From: Tubulanus polymorphus
Lineage: Eukaryota > Nemertea > Palaeonemertea > Tubulaniformes > Tubulanidae
Reading direction: 5' to 3'
Assembly: GCF_964204645.1 (NCBI RefSeq)
Contig: NC_134032.1
Span: 8,736,275 to 8,800,274 of the forward strand
Length of the DNA: 64,000 nucleotides
Shown: positions 45,483-57,700 of the stretch, in pieces
How positions within the stretch are numbered: position 1 is the first letter of the stretch
Layout of the letters: every line of letters starts with the position of its first letter
Made by a program: the position numbers and the translations under genes
The notes under the pieces: generated by a model
What the model was told of the DNA's origin: nothing
The model's input: the letters and a program-made list of their open reading frames with translations, nothing else
Database searches by the model: none

Positions 45483-45489
45483 AAAACAG

Positions 45490-47180
45490 GGCTAGGGATG
45501 AACTTCGCCGAAAACTTGATAAGCGAATAACAGCGATAAGCACAGATAGGTAATGCCCGAAAAAATTCCAGCGGTAAGATCGTGTTTACCTGTCGAATTA
45601 TCTAACATTCTTTTCTAAGATTCTTTTGGGTCAAATATATCGTTATTGATTTTATGTCACGAATTGATATTTTATTTCTGCAAGCGTTTATCTCACCGTA
45701 CAGCCTATAGCGTCAGCGTATTTTTGTTTCGTGGAGGAAATAGCGGCTGGATTGAAAATCTTACTTTCAAGGGATCTAATGATACTTCTGTTCCAAGATC
45801 CACAGTTGATGACTTAATTGGACTCTAGTGTTTATTGAAATAGTTAGTGATTTGACGGAATATTCGAAGCAAACTGGATCCAGTCTCCTGGATCCAGTTC
45901 CACAATTGCTGGCTGGCTGGCTGGCTGGATTCGCTAAAAAGTTCATCCTGAATTACTTATACCCGCAAACGTGAAACTGTAAAAGTTGAGACCTTGTTGT
46001 TACAAAGTCAAAACTAAGAAATCTATGACCGATTTGAAGGCTTATTTTGGTTAATTAATTAGACTAACCATTTTTGTAATTAAAAGCTGTGAATCTGGAT
46101 TCAGAAACAGGCATTGATGTAGCCGGCATTTTGAAGACTTTTGTCAAATCGTTTTTGGATTAGGAACATAAGACAATGGCGTCATGTTCACCAAGAGATC
46201 CGTAAGTACAGAATAAACCGTAAGTTTATCATTTTAGAAACCCAGAAAGAATATATTTATTCAAACTCCTACCATTGCTATCGTTTATGGAGAAATAGAG
46301 TATTTACGTAATTACAAATACAACTGTTTAGTCCGCTATCTGGAGGAAAGAAGATTATTAACAGTTTATAATAATAGAAACTGCTATACTATTAGGCTCG
46401 CCTATCTAGCGGTGCACGGGGCCCTTCTTATAAGTTGTACTCGACTTTTAAAGAATCACAATTGGCAAGCGTCATATCTCAACTGACAACTGTGGAATTG
46501 TGGAAATGGGTCATTCCACCGTGGAACTATAAACTGGGCCGTTCGACTCGGGGTGTTTTTGGTAGGCCATAAATAAGTTTGAATCAGACTCGTAGACGGG
46601 CGTCAAAGCCCTGTCGTCTGCCGGTGTTTCCCGGTTACTAAGACACAATTCTCAGGCGCGATCAACAAACCGTGTGAAATACTTTACAAACTAACTTCCG
46701 ATTAACGCCGAAACAATCCAGACGCACGAGTTAGAAATGTATACCCCATTCAACTAAATCATCTAATTATGTTGTCGCTGACTTTTGAAATGAAATTGCA
46801 AGTGAAGAAAAGTTATAAATTTCTTTAAAGAATTTTTTTAACGATTCTACGATTGCGAGAATGATATGAATTTCGGCTCGCTATGAAAGGAATTTATGGA
46901 ATAACGATAACTTAAAAGACCTATATTGAAATCGCCCACGTCAAATCGACGACGCATGATATTTTTCTTGTGATTATTCAATCTACTTATGATATTATAC
47001 CCATGTGACATACTAAGTTATATATTATTACGTCATCTCATTTCAAGTACTGATTTTATTTGTTTGATGCGTACAGAAATATGAAAGATGTTACCGAGGA
47101 TCTTTCTGTTGATTAATGATTAATTTGAACATTTCATTTCATATTTCATTGAAATGTTACCGAAAAAACCTCAATTTGTT
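45490..47180. other. Intergenic or intronic, nothing supported
   Basis: A short (GGCT)5-type microsatellite lies at 45908-45928 beside a GGATCCAGTTCCAC fragment of the GGAACTGGATCC minisatellite family. No exon is supported. Confidence 0.4.
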
Positions 47181-47182
47181 AC

Positions 47183-47422
47183 TGATAGCACTTTTCAGTG
47201 ATTGGCAGCCCCGAAAACCCGATCCCGACGGTGAGATTCTCTACTCCGTCATTTAGAAAATATAGTAGTACCTCTCCCTCAATCATCGCCATTCGTACCT
47301 CTACACTCACCGGACCGGTCGACGATAATCGTATTCCTACATAGATATTGAAATTCACGAATGAACATATTGTCTCCCACGGGATTTTCGGCAGTAATTT
47401 TTGGGACATTTTATTAACAATT
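47183..47422 (-). CDS. Possible internal exon, leftward, unknown product
   Basis: An 80-codon open stretch lies between an acceptor (ACCACAG|) and a donor (TATCA|GTAACA), phase 2 to phase 2. The peptide includes WETICSFVNFNIYVGIRLSS, EVRMAMIEGEVLLYFLN and ENLTVGIGFSGLP, an alternating hydrophobic pattern with an N-glycosylation sequon (NLT), as in an extracellular beta-rich domain. An internal GTGAGT at about 47310 could be an earlier donor. It lies upstream of the EGF/lectin exons on the same strand and might belong to that gene, though its phase does not join directly to 41088. Family not recognised. Confidence 0.3.
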
Positions 47423-47429
47423 CTGTGGT

Positions 47430-49520
47430 CTAGATTACCCATATATCATTTACCTAATATTGCTCTTTCTTACTATAAGGACCAGTTCTGTCGATGTCGC
47501 AGCTTATAATTTGACATATTTATCTATCAAGATTATTCAATTGCTTATTCGGAGGGGGATTCTTTGTGATCAAATGTGTCCATATCTTTTTTCGATTTCA
47601 TTTGTCCAAAAATAATCGAAAACGAACCACTTGTAATTTCGATTTTGGATTCAAAGAGTTATTGTTCATTTACCGTGACTCCACAGTTATTGAAATTAGA
47701 ATGATGTATCTTAAATTCAATTAAAGAACTATTGAACTAGGTTTAGATACTCAGGGCCGGCAACTTGGCCCTCGTTGGAATCGGGAGTTTCAGCTTTCCG
47801 TTGATAAAACAGTCAACAGGCAAGAGTCGAGGATCCTGGTGGAAACCCCATCTGCCCTCTAGGACACAAAGGCTCCTAAGTGAGTTGATGAGTTGATAAG
47901 TTGATAAACCTCATCAGTAACAACAACACCGGCAATTTCGTGCGCAAATTCAATCGGCAACAAATCGCTCCCGAGGGAAATTCAACAACCCCTCTAGAAC
48001 TAATCTATTGTCAACGCGCGTGTGTGACATTTATGTTTTTCATAGATCGACTTCGCATCGAACGGCGCCGTGCAAAACATTACATCGTACATATACGATA
48101 GGGGCGCAACAAGCTTTAGAATACGGTAACGGGGCGTACGTAAAATCGTGAGCTCCGCGACGCTCTAGAGACAAGGACTAATTAGAGCTCTCGCTAGGAA
48201 ACCGTGTGCGGGGATGAGCGCGCGTATTGTGATGTCAATGCGATGGAAAATAGATACTTCATAATATAGTGCGTAACATCGATGTAAATCATCATCGACA
48301 GCTCAGATCATGAGACTCGTATAATAGATACAATATTATTATCAATCATTAAAGGATTGTAGTGGTTTCCGTCGTCGCGGCCGGACGGCTCGAAGTCCCG
48401 GTCATTAAACGCGCGAATTGAATACGGGATTTAAGAATTTATGAAACCTGCCTGAAACGTATAAACAAACGGTGTGATAACCGAATTTCGTTTGAGCTAA
48501 AAGCGGGCAGAATTCGTAAACATTATCTGGAAATTGATATAATTTTGAATTTGGTGTAGCTACGGTGAATGTTCTTGTACGAAGGATTATCCTTTTCAAA
48601 GATCTGCGAAAAAACTAGGAATTTTAAATTCGTGGATTTCCCGAGCGAGACCGACCGTTGAGGTTGAAAATTAAGGTAATTTGAAAGGTATTATATATGA
48701 CGTTATTTGCTAAAGCTTTTCGAATGGATTTTTTAAAAATCTGATACGATATTTAGGACTTTTTCCAGGTTTTTCTCGGATTCAATTAGAATCTCATGGC
48801 CACGATTTCTCTAATTCGACGAAAAATGATTGAAAATTGCGGACCATATATGAAAATGATTTGATTCAGCACCCGAGTATTAATACCAGTCGATAAAACA
48901 GGCGCCCGTGTTACTTGTAATTGTGGTAAATTCAATTCGTACTTAATAAGGTAAACCCCTGATCAAAACTATAGTCTATTAAATGGGGATTGTAGATCGA
49001 GGTGACTTGTAAGCGGTGCAAGGCGCCTGTCAATATCATGCCGATAAGTTATAAACATTGTCCATTTATCGTATAAAATCTCATGCCCTTTCCCGGCGCA
49101 CGCCGACCTTTTCTTTGGCAGGCTGAAATCGCGTCGTAGAATCGTGCGAATTTTTCGCCGGCTATTAATCAGATATTCATTTTATCGCGTTCGCGTCTCG
49201 ACTAAAATCTAAAAACGAAACTCGCATGTACTTGAAATGTTTAGCCGGAGAAACTCTACCATAGCTTCTCACGTGAAAAACTTTTAAAAAAAGTGAAGCC
49301 CATACCTTCGTCGGCGAATATCGCTATTCGGGTTTATCATGTTTTTAATTTCAAAATCGTGTTTCGTAGCTCAACCTGCAGTTGATGGGAACAGATCTTG
49401 AAGCCCGGCGCACGCGACGCCGGGAAACGCAGAAACTGCAAACAGAAACAATTTGGTTTCTACTGACAAGTGACTTTATGATTTCAATAAAGTGAAAACC
49501 CAAAATTAAATATGAAAAAA
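47430..49520. other. Intergenic, nothing supported
   Basis: 48000-48430 is relatively CpG-rich. A relic of the 25756-25866 fold-back arm lies near 48884-48905. No exon or RNA gene recognised. Confidence 0.4.
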
Positions 49521-49522
49521 AA

Positions 49523-49654
49523 CTGGGAGAGAATCTAACGTTTCGACTCAATCCTATAAGCCATTTTTCACTCGGTATTGTTATATTACTGTTCCATGAA
49601 TTTTATTTTGAAAATGGCTTATGGAATTAAGTCGAAACATCAGATTCTCCTCAG
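49523..49654. mobile_element. Snap-back hairpin element
   Basis: CTGGGAGAGAATCTAACGTT, TCGACT and CCTATAAGCCATTTT on the left are mirrored by AAAATGGCTTATGG, AGTCGAAAC and AGATTCTCCTCAG on the right. Arms are about 40 bp. Both ends carry the CTGxGAGAATCT motif. Confidence 0.7.
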
Positions 49655-49659
49655 TCTAG

Positions 49660-50600
49660 GTTTTGTTTTTCATTTTATTGTCGGGGTCTTCAAAGACATT
49701 TCCGCGCGTCTCCCTGTGGTCGTGTGCGTTAACAAGAAACGAGAAACGTGTTTTAGGGAAATTATGTTTCCATAATCAAACGTATTTGATTCGCAGTGTT
49801 TCTGAGTTTCCGTGTTTCCTTGTGTCGTGTTAGTTGGACTTTGTATAGAGAAACTAAGTTGATTTCGCAGAAAGTAGCATCTCTTCTCTGAAAATACCTA
49901 AAAGTTGCCAACAGCTTATTCAACACTGAATGAGGTACTCATCCTCTTGACGGGGATTTCACGTATGGCAGCTGAGGATCCGCCAGGGGTCGCTAGAAGA
50001 TAGTTGGTCTTCCGCGTTCGATATCCGAGTAGAATAATGGAAGTATTGTATATTTGGTGGGTGCAGTAATGATATATGGATTCTGGAATTTTAGAATCCA
50101 GTTCAAAGTTTATTGTTCATCGAAAATGGTGAACGAATTTTGACAATGGAAGACCTACTGGTTGTCACGCCATCTGGTGGGATGTTGCGGGTTCACTTGA
50201 AATAAATTTTTCATTCGAACGCGCTAGGTGAAATCTTTTTTGCCCCGTAAATATTGTATGCAAATCGTGACGTTGTCCGATAAACGCAGACTTAGTAACC
50301 ATGGGAGCTAAGTAAAATTTATAGTTTTAATGTTGTCGCATGTCGCGCGCACGAGGCCACTCGTCTCTCTCCCGCTCCCTCGAAAAATCTGAGCTCCATA
50401 AAGCGCAGTCACGCGCTGTCACTTGATGTAACGGGCGAAATATCGCGCACGGTAATTCGATAATATTTCGTGACAGGTATCGTTAGATATACAAATAAAC
50501 TAACAAGCCATCGCCACGGTGGGTATGGTTTCGTAGGGACGAAGGAGTCAGTTGCACTAGTTGTTATAAAAATGCGTGCATCAATATTTCTTTTGATCTT
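49660..50600. other. Intergenic, CpG-rich at 50280-50560
   Basis: The CpG-rich patch lies upstream of the + strand gene and could include its promoter or an early exon, but no splice-bounded frame was identified. Confidence 0.35.
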
Positions 50601-50604
50601 ATAA

Positions 50605-50790
50605 CAGGGCTTAACCCTGCTAGTTTTTTGATATGTAGATTTTTGATTTAGTTTTGATTTGATGTCCCTTACAAACCCACCACACCTGTCGGGATCGAAA
50701 CAGAGGGTTTGATATTTAAATTGGAAATCAAAGTACAGAGTTGAGTGTGATCGGCGGTCGGGTTAACAGAATGTTTCGTTTAAAAATCGA
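50605..50790 (-). repeat. SINE-like element, TTGGTGTCCCTTACAAACC family
   Basis: Closest relative of the 1655-1830 copy: both continue past the core with GAGGGTTTGATxTxxAAAT, CGGAAATC- or TGGAAATC-, AAAGTACAGA and GTGxGATCGGCG. Confidence 0.55.
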
Positions 50791-50999
50791 AGTACATAAT
50801 TGGAAAATTCGGTTCCAGCTCGTCATTCAAACAACTTCCAACCAGCCTGAACCGGCAAGCGACTGATAGGGGTTAACTTTGTTAATACATCGACATTTTG
50901 GAAATACACATATCACAAGATTGACGATCATTTTGTCCATTTTTATTTTCTTTTGTCATTTTCGACGTGTAAATAGTCCGAGTTCAACATCGTTAATTT

Positions 51000-51155
51000 C
51001 ACGATGAGTACAATCAAAGTTAGAACAGTCAAAAGTAGTTAACTTTCGATTACCTTAAACTCTACAGTCAAAATCACATTATTTTCAATTTCTTAAACTT
51101 TACAGTCAAAATAAGTCAATTTGCAATTTCTTGAACTCTGCAGTCAAAAAAAATA
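51000..51155 (+). repeat. Tandem repeat, three to four units of about 50 bp
   Basis: Units carry ACTCTACAGTCAAAAT followed by TTTTCAATTTCTTAA in degenerate form. Confidence 0.55.
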
Positions 51156-51522
51156 AGCCCATTTTAAATCGTTGAGACCAATCATTTAACAATGGATTCT
51201 TCGAGACAAAGCTTATTAGCGTACACGGATACACCCATCTTCATCGAAAAAAATAGTTCGGGACGGCAGAGCTTATCACACAGTACTTTAAAACTGCTAG
51301 TGGGATATTCATTTACACCGCGGAGTTACTGATGATGAATTCATTCTATTATTTATGACACGATACCGGAAACCGTATTACACAATATGACAGCCGATTA
51401 TTAACTGAATTCATCTGATTCACTATTTGTGTCTGTCTGTTGTCCATAGCAACCTACGGTGGATATCTATGGGTATTTTTTTCTGTACGTTCACCTCGCA
51501 GTGAGTAGTGATGTAGGCTTCA

Positions 51523-51697
51523 CCTCTAGCTCTCGCTCTAGCTCTCGCTCTCGCTCTCGCTCTCGCTCTCGCTCTCGCTCTCGCTCTCGCTCTCGCTCTC
51601 GCTCTCGCTCTCCCTCTCCCTCTCCCTCTCCCTCTCCCTCTCCCTCTCCCTCTCCCTCTCCCTCTCCCTCTCCCTCTCCCTCTCCCTCTCCCTCTCC
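51523..51697 (+). repeat. Hexanucleotide microsatellite, CTCTCG then CTCTCC
   Basis: About 14 units of CTCTCG or CTCTAG pass abruptly into about 15 units of CTCTCC. One frame reads as (Arg-Ser)n then (Ser-Pro)n. It lies 60 bp upstream of the acceptor of the 51757 exon and most likely serves only as intronic, strongly pyrimidine-rich sequence. Confidence 0.9.
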
Positions 51698-51756
51698 CTA
51701 TGCATCTGGAAATAACTTTTTCAATTATTTTTAGAGTGAAATCTTTTTCATTTTAG

Positions 51757-54700
51757 AGATCTGTCGCTAGAGCCATATCGACTGCCTGCGCTCAGGTTGA
51801 AAGATAGAATGACCATAGCGAAAAGTGGCGTAAGTATGACAGGATCCTGGCTGGTTAATGTTCAAAGAAAGAAGAGATATCAAATATATATCCTCAAATC
51901 TTTCAAACGATTGATTTCTTCTTAAATGCGTTTTAATGTTTCCATTATGCTATTTGGTGGCCAGTTTAACCATAGAGGCCGTGATGTGATATTGGCTCTA
52001 ACGCCAAATCACGCTGATTTTCAAATCTTCTTTTTTTGTTCTAACTCGAGTTGAGTCGAATTTCACAAAGAACCTTAAACTCTGAGTACCAAATTTAGGT
52101 AACCAGAGAGCAAATTTGATTGCCCCTGTCTTGGTATGTGGGTCCACTGGGATCGTTGAGCGATGGAGATCACTGTGGATACGACAACTTCCAGGAATCT
52201 GGAGGAAGAGTCGAATAAACTCTCATTCTGGTGGAACTGGTTTGTTACCAGAATTTTTCATCGTCGAAATTTCATCATAATAATCTCTTTTTAAAAAATT
52301 TTCTCTCCAGCAGGACAGCAGGATGACCGGGATAACGTCCAGTGGAGGTTTCGGTAGTAGCCATCGAGGCGGCGACGAGACGTTTATCGATACAAAACCG
52401 GCAAAAATCAGACGGATCATACTGCATGACGTCTGCGGGCGTCGCCTGGATACGGACACCAGCTACCAACGCGCCATCTACCGGGCTAAACAGAAAATAC
52501 GTGACGGGGAGATGGAGAAATCGCGCATGAAACCGGAAGAATGGCGTCTACCGAAAGCGCCACTACCGGCCCGGCCGGATTTAACGCGGATAGCGCCGAT
52601 ACCGGCGCAACCGCATCTCAGACACAGTCAGTTATACCCGTTTCACTCGAATCAAAAACAACCTGAATTCATATCTTCATTTCTGCCATTCTCGACTCTA
52701 ATGGTAAGTTTACCTCCCCCCGCATTAACCACCGGAACCCCTCGAATGAAAAGATAATTCGTTCAGAAGCCCTCACGTCGAGGGAAAAACTGAGATGCTA
52801 CTAAGTGTCTAAAATTGAGTTTGGTCGTAGATTCTAATTTCTTTGCATGATCCTCAAACAACTCAAAAAAAGAAAATTTAACGCATTCAATATTTTTTTG
52901 TGCATATTTCAGGAGCTTTGTAAGGAAGAGGCTAGATTCATTCTACAAAGGTAAAATTTGCGTTGAAATGAATGAATCGCAAACTGCATTTGATTAATTC
53001 AAAAGATGTTTCTGTGAAACTGGGCCCGATCCTTACGAGCTTGGGTGGCTATAGTCATATTTTAAATTTCAGTAACGACGACCAGCTGTTCAACCCGCCG
53101 AACCTGCCGATCCAGTTACCCATTCCGGAAGATACGGTGCGCCTGCTGGGCGGGATCGGCTCGCGAATCTACGTACCGTTCGTTGGCGCCGCCTATATGC
53201 ACGGGAAGCCGCTAGTGGCAGTCGAGCCTCGTCAACCGAATCGCCCCCACCCGGGACTGTGTAACGGTTGTCGGCGAGCCGGACTTTGTCTCGGATGCGC
53301 TAAAAGTTCTTTTCCACAGTAAGCAATGGGAATCTTCTTTAGTTGAAAATAATTTGTTTTACAAAGATGGTCATCCGTGTTGCGACGATTATGTAGAAAG
53401 ATGCGACACTAATAATCTAAATAGAAGTCTGAAATGTGTCTTTGAGTTTATAGTTTATTCAACGTTTCGACTAGCTACAGGTGACTATCATGATATAGTC
53501 GAAACGTTGGTTAAGCTACTAACTCAAGGTTATATTTCTGACTTAATTTTTTCGTTATTAGCGTGGGACTTTTCTATACATGAATTAGCGGGCTTAAAGT
53601 TTGAACGAATACTCATACACGAAATCATGCAAAAATCGTTACAAAATTCTAATAATCGACATCTTAAGAATTTGCTGAAAAGAAGTTTACCATTTACTAA
53701 TTCTCGAATCATTTTGATGGAAAACTTGAATCTGAAATACTTATTTTTCAATATTCTATTTTTTCTCCTGACGTAGTTATCACAAAGGAGTGGTGAATCG
53801 ACCAATCAGAACGGGCGGCGGATACACGTTCTTCAAACGAGGTATGACGTCATCGTCGACGACAGACGAACACCAATCGACGAGCCGGAAATACGGAACA
53901 CCCGTTCACATAAGGGCCGATATACCGCTTCAAACGCTATACGACGGTAAGAAGAACCGTTCCGAAACGGCCAATCCTCCCAATAGGGAAACGCAACACT
54001 AGCTACCAGCATAGCGTGACGAGCAATAGGCCTCAGTCGCCTCAGTAGCTCAGAGAGATAAGGCATGATGCTATTGCATCCACTATCAGTGCCGAGTGGT
54101 AAGTGGGTTCGAGTCCTGCTGGCTGCTTACCGTAGGCCGCCTCGTCGCGAGGTTAAAATGAATAGGGATCCAATAGGGTTAGTCTTGGAAAACCAAGATC
54201 CAAGCGACGTAAAAAGCCAAAACAAAACATTCTTGCCAAAATCAGTTCATTTTCAATGAACTTTGTACGGTTCTTCTCTGGTGTCTGCTCAAATCACAAG
54301 GAAAAAAACGTGACACCCATAATTAAGGAAACGGATGATCGATAAGATTGATATTAGCATTTAGCCGAAACGTTGTGAGTTGAATATATTCATATCGAGC
54401 AAAACAATCCGTCTTCTTATGGTGAGATTTCCAACATGATGAACACCAGGGTCTGAATTTGAACGTATTTTTGAGCTTTATTTGTATCCAAAACACAGGG
54501 ATTCATCTGGATATTTGAAACAGGTGATGTTCGTTTTTTTAGCCGATTATAAAACGTTGGACAAATACAACTTGGCCGTCGATATCTCGCAGTCTCCGAG
54601 TTTCCCGTTCGCGAGGCAGCCGTCCGCGATAGTCGGCCCGCTGGATCCGGCCCTGGCAGACATGGCTCAGAGGAGGGCTGCTCAGCGCGGAGTGTCGCCC

Positions 54701-57700
54701 GGTGGTAGCCCACCGGTTGAACTCGATCTGGAGGAACGCCTGCTCAGAGAATACCTAGCCACGCAAGATTTCAGCCGCGGTAAGAATTAAAGTGGTATTT
54801 TCCAGTTTGAAAAAAAGCATCACGCCCCGTTTAATTATGCTTACTAACCGATAATAAGATAAAAACCCACTATCTACAGATAAAAAGAATTTAAAAACAA
54901 GAATTTATTTATTCAATCTAAAATATATAGAACACACGACTTTTCGATCTCACCCTAGAGATAGATCATCGTCAGGTGTGACTTACTCACCGAGTTTATT
55001 TTCCGCAAAACTGTCATCCTTCCAATTGAAATGATTTCCCAAAGACCTGAAATAAAGAGAATTTTGTTTTTGAAGACCTTCTCTCCCAAATGACGACGCT
55101 CTGTAAACTAGCAAACATCTGTGTATGTATCTTAAGAGAGATTGCATCCCCAGTTTTGAAGAAGAGCATCTGTGGCCAATTGAATTCGAAAATATCGAGT
55201 TAGAAAGTCGAAATTTCTACTTCGAAAAAATGCTAATAGCTGCAATGATCTTCCGTACTACTTTCTTCTACCAAAGCATTTTAACCTGTTGAAAATATCT
55301 TCATATTTTTTTCTGTGATGAATTCGTGTGTTACAGGCGCCACTAACAATCTAATGCTAGCCCGCTTCCTAAACCAGCAATGCGACATGTGTACAACGCC
55401 GTCTATTAATAATTCCCGTCACCAGCTGGACGCCTGCATCAAACAAGCCATATCCGGGATAGCGCGTGATCAACAGCCTCGTTCTGATAAGAGAGCGCCG
55501 ATAATACTGCCCCCTATACCAACGAAAGGTAATCGTTTATCGTTATTGTTTGTAATGCACTTATCGGGCACCGTGGTCTATTTGCATCGATATGTCAATA
55601 TGCACCATTCAGTCACTGTATGTATTGCGTGTTTAATGAATTCCTCACTAGGGGGCACTGATGAGGTTGCCCGAAATTGAAGTGTGGATCCATTGCCACG
55701 CTTGTTCTTCAGTCGAATAAATATTAATCGATATCCAACTTTAAGGTCAGGTTTTAGGCTAACTGCGAGCTGAGTCCAGGTTGAACTGTGGAACCTGCTG
55801 TTTCGTAACTGTTAAACAGGGCCACATTGTGGAGCGAGGCCTGGGCACAACAGGAAGTCTGGACCGAAAGACCTGTTGAACTTGGTCATGAGTCGAATTC
55901 TCCGAACCGGGCCCAATTTCACAAATTGAGGGAATTAGCCCCAAATTGATTTTGCATTAACTCAACCAATTTAGAAATCATATCGATTTTACAGTCAAGC
56001 GTGTTATGTACATATTTCGTGAAATCGGGCACAGGCGAAACTAAATTGCGGTTTACGAGTTTCTAGCCCACGTATTTGCAGTTTTATCAATGGACGACAA
56101 TTTCTTCGTAACCTTAAAAGCGACGACTCGCTCGCAAAGCGACGTAGAACCCGGGTCCTCCGTTCAACAACAGATCCCATCGCTAGATGATGAAGCAGTC
56201 CGCCAGGCGGCAGTAGAGGACGGTGATACGGCACTAGGCGGGTCGGCTGAGGAAGGGAAGCCACTAGATGGCGATCAACCGATAGACGGCGCTAGCGAGG
56301 TCGACGACGCCCCATTATCGTCGCGCCTCAGCCACGCTTCGATGATTCACTATCTGTGCTCGAGATGCGGGTCGGCGTACAGTTACGACAGTTGGGTGTA
56401 TCGCGATCGTGCCGCCGGCGGGGGCGCTGCGATCGACTTGGGCTGGGAATACGAATCGCTACTCGGCGACGAAGAGCCGTGGCCCGTCGGTCTGGTCGAG
56501 TCGCTCACCGAGGACCAGTGGACGTACGCCTTCAGCAGCCGGGGTACGTGTTTGTTGAAATTCGTAGCGAGAAAACTATAACTTTAGCAAAATCTAGATA
56601 TTAAAATTTGAGTCAAATCGATATCTGAAATTCGGTTTTCTTCCACAGAAACTTAGATTTTAGTTCAACTGAGATTTCTAGAAAACAACATCTTTCTTTT
56701 TTTCAAACCCTTGATAAATTATTTCTACTAAATTTCCAAATTATTCAATCAGATTTGACTATTTTGGCCTGAAACGGAAATATTCGCTAAATGCGTCTAG
56801 AAAGATTAAATATGCGAAAATAATGTATCGTAAAATCTGTGTTATTATTGTAAAGCTCAAAAGCTATTGCACCGTTTGAGATTTGTTTGATGTGTCCGTT
56901 TTCACGTGTTTTAAATGTCCGTTTGTCTTTGCACGCGCACAGAGAGCACGTCGCGTCTCACTAAAAGTGAAGAGGCTACCATGGAAAGCGAGGCCGGTAT
57001 ACAGGAGCAGGTGCGCAGAGAGGCTATGTACAGCCTCTATCAAGGTAAATGTTATCCGTGAAGCCTCGAACCGTCTGTAGATACAAATAGCGATGCTATT
57101 CGGGGACGTCTAGCTACTTTACGTGGGGGGGGGGGGCAACAAGGGAGGGTAATTGTTCATGTCATGCATTCATTTATGAAGGCTCATCTTATCTGAGAGG
57201 AAAATTCCCGATGGTGTCATAGTAGTCAGCCATCTGACAGACTGTATGACATCTAGAATTTTTGGGTAGAAGCTTGGCACCAGGAGGCAGCCGGCTTTTC
57301 TTGAAGTGTTCATAATATGAGCAATTTCAATTGATGTCAAAGGGGAATTTATGAACGCAGCCATTTTGTCGATAATAGTAGAGGTAATTTGATGATGTCA
57401 TAGGGAGATATATTTCTGAATGGCAATGTGATAGGAATAATTCTAATTTGATGATGCCATGAGAAAATTATGGAAGCAGTTATGTTTTCCGGATGGATTT
57501 ATAAGGTTATTTCGATGACGTCATAGAGGGACGACAATGAAATTTTCTTACTAATCTGATCTCTCCGCAGTTCCGGCGCCATTTCGAGTTATGCCGACGG
57601 AAAAACCGCCCACTATCGCTCAGGACCCGTTCTCGAAAAATCGCGCCCTGAAAATACCGCAATACAGCAAGTTCTCGACCCAGAAACCCCAAGGCGAAGC

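Noticed and set aside
53354-53776. 140-residue + strand frame with many hydrophobic residues
   Set aside because: It lies in intron 4 between two phase-matched exons and contains the 14-bp-arm hairpin. No domain or start context.
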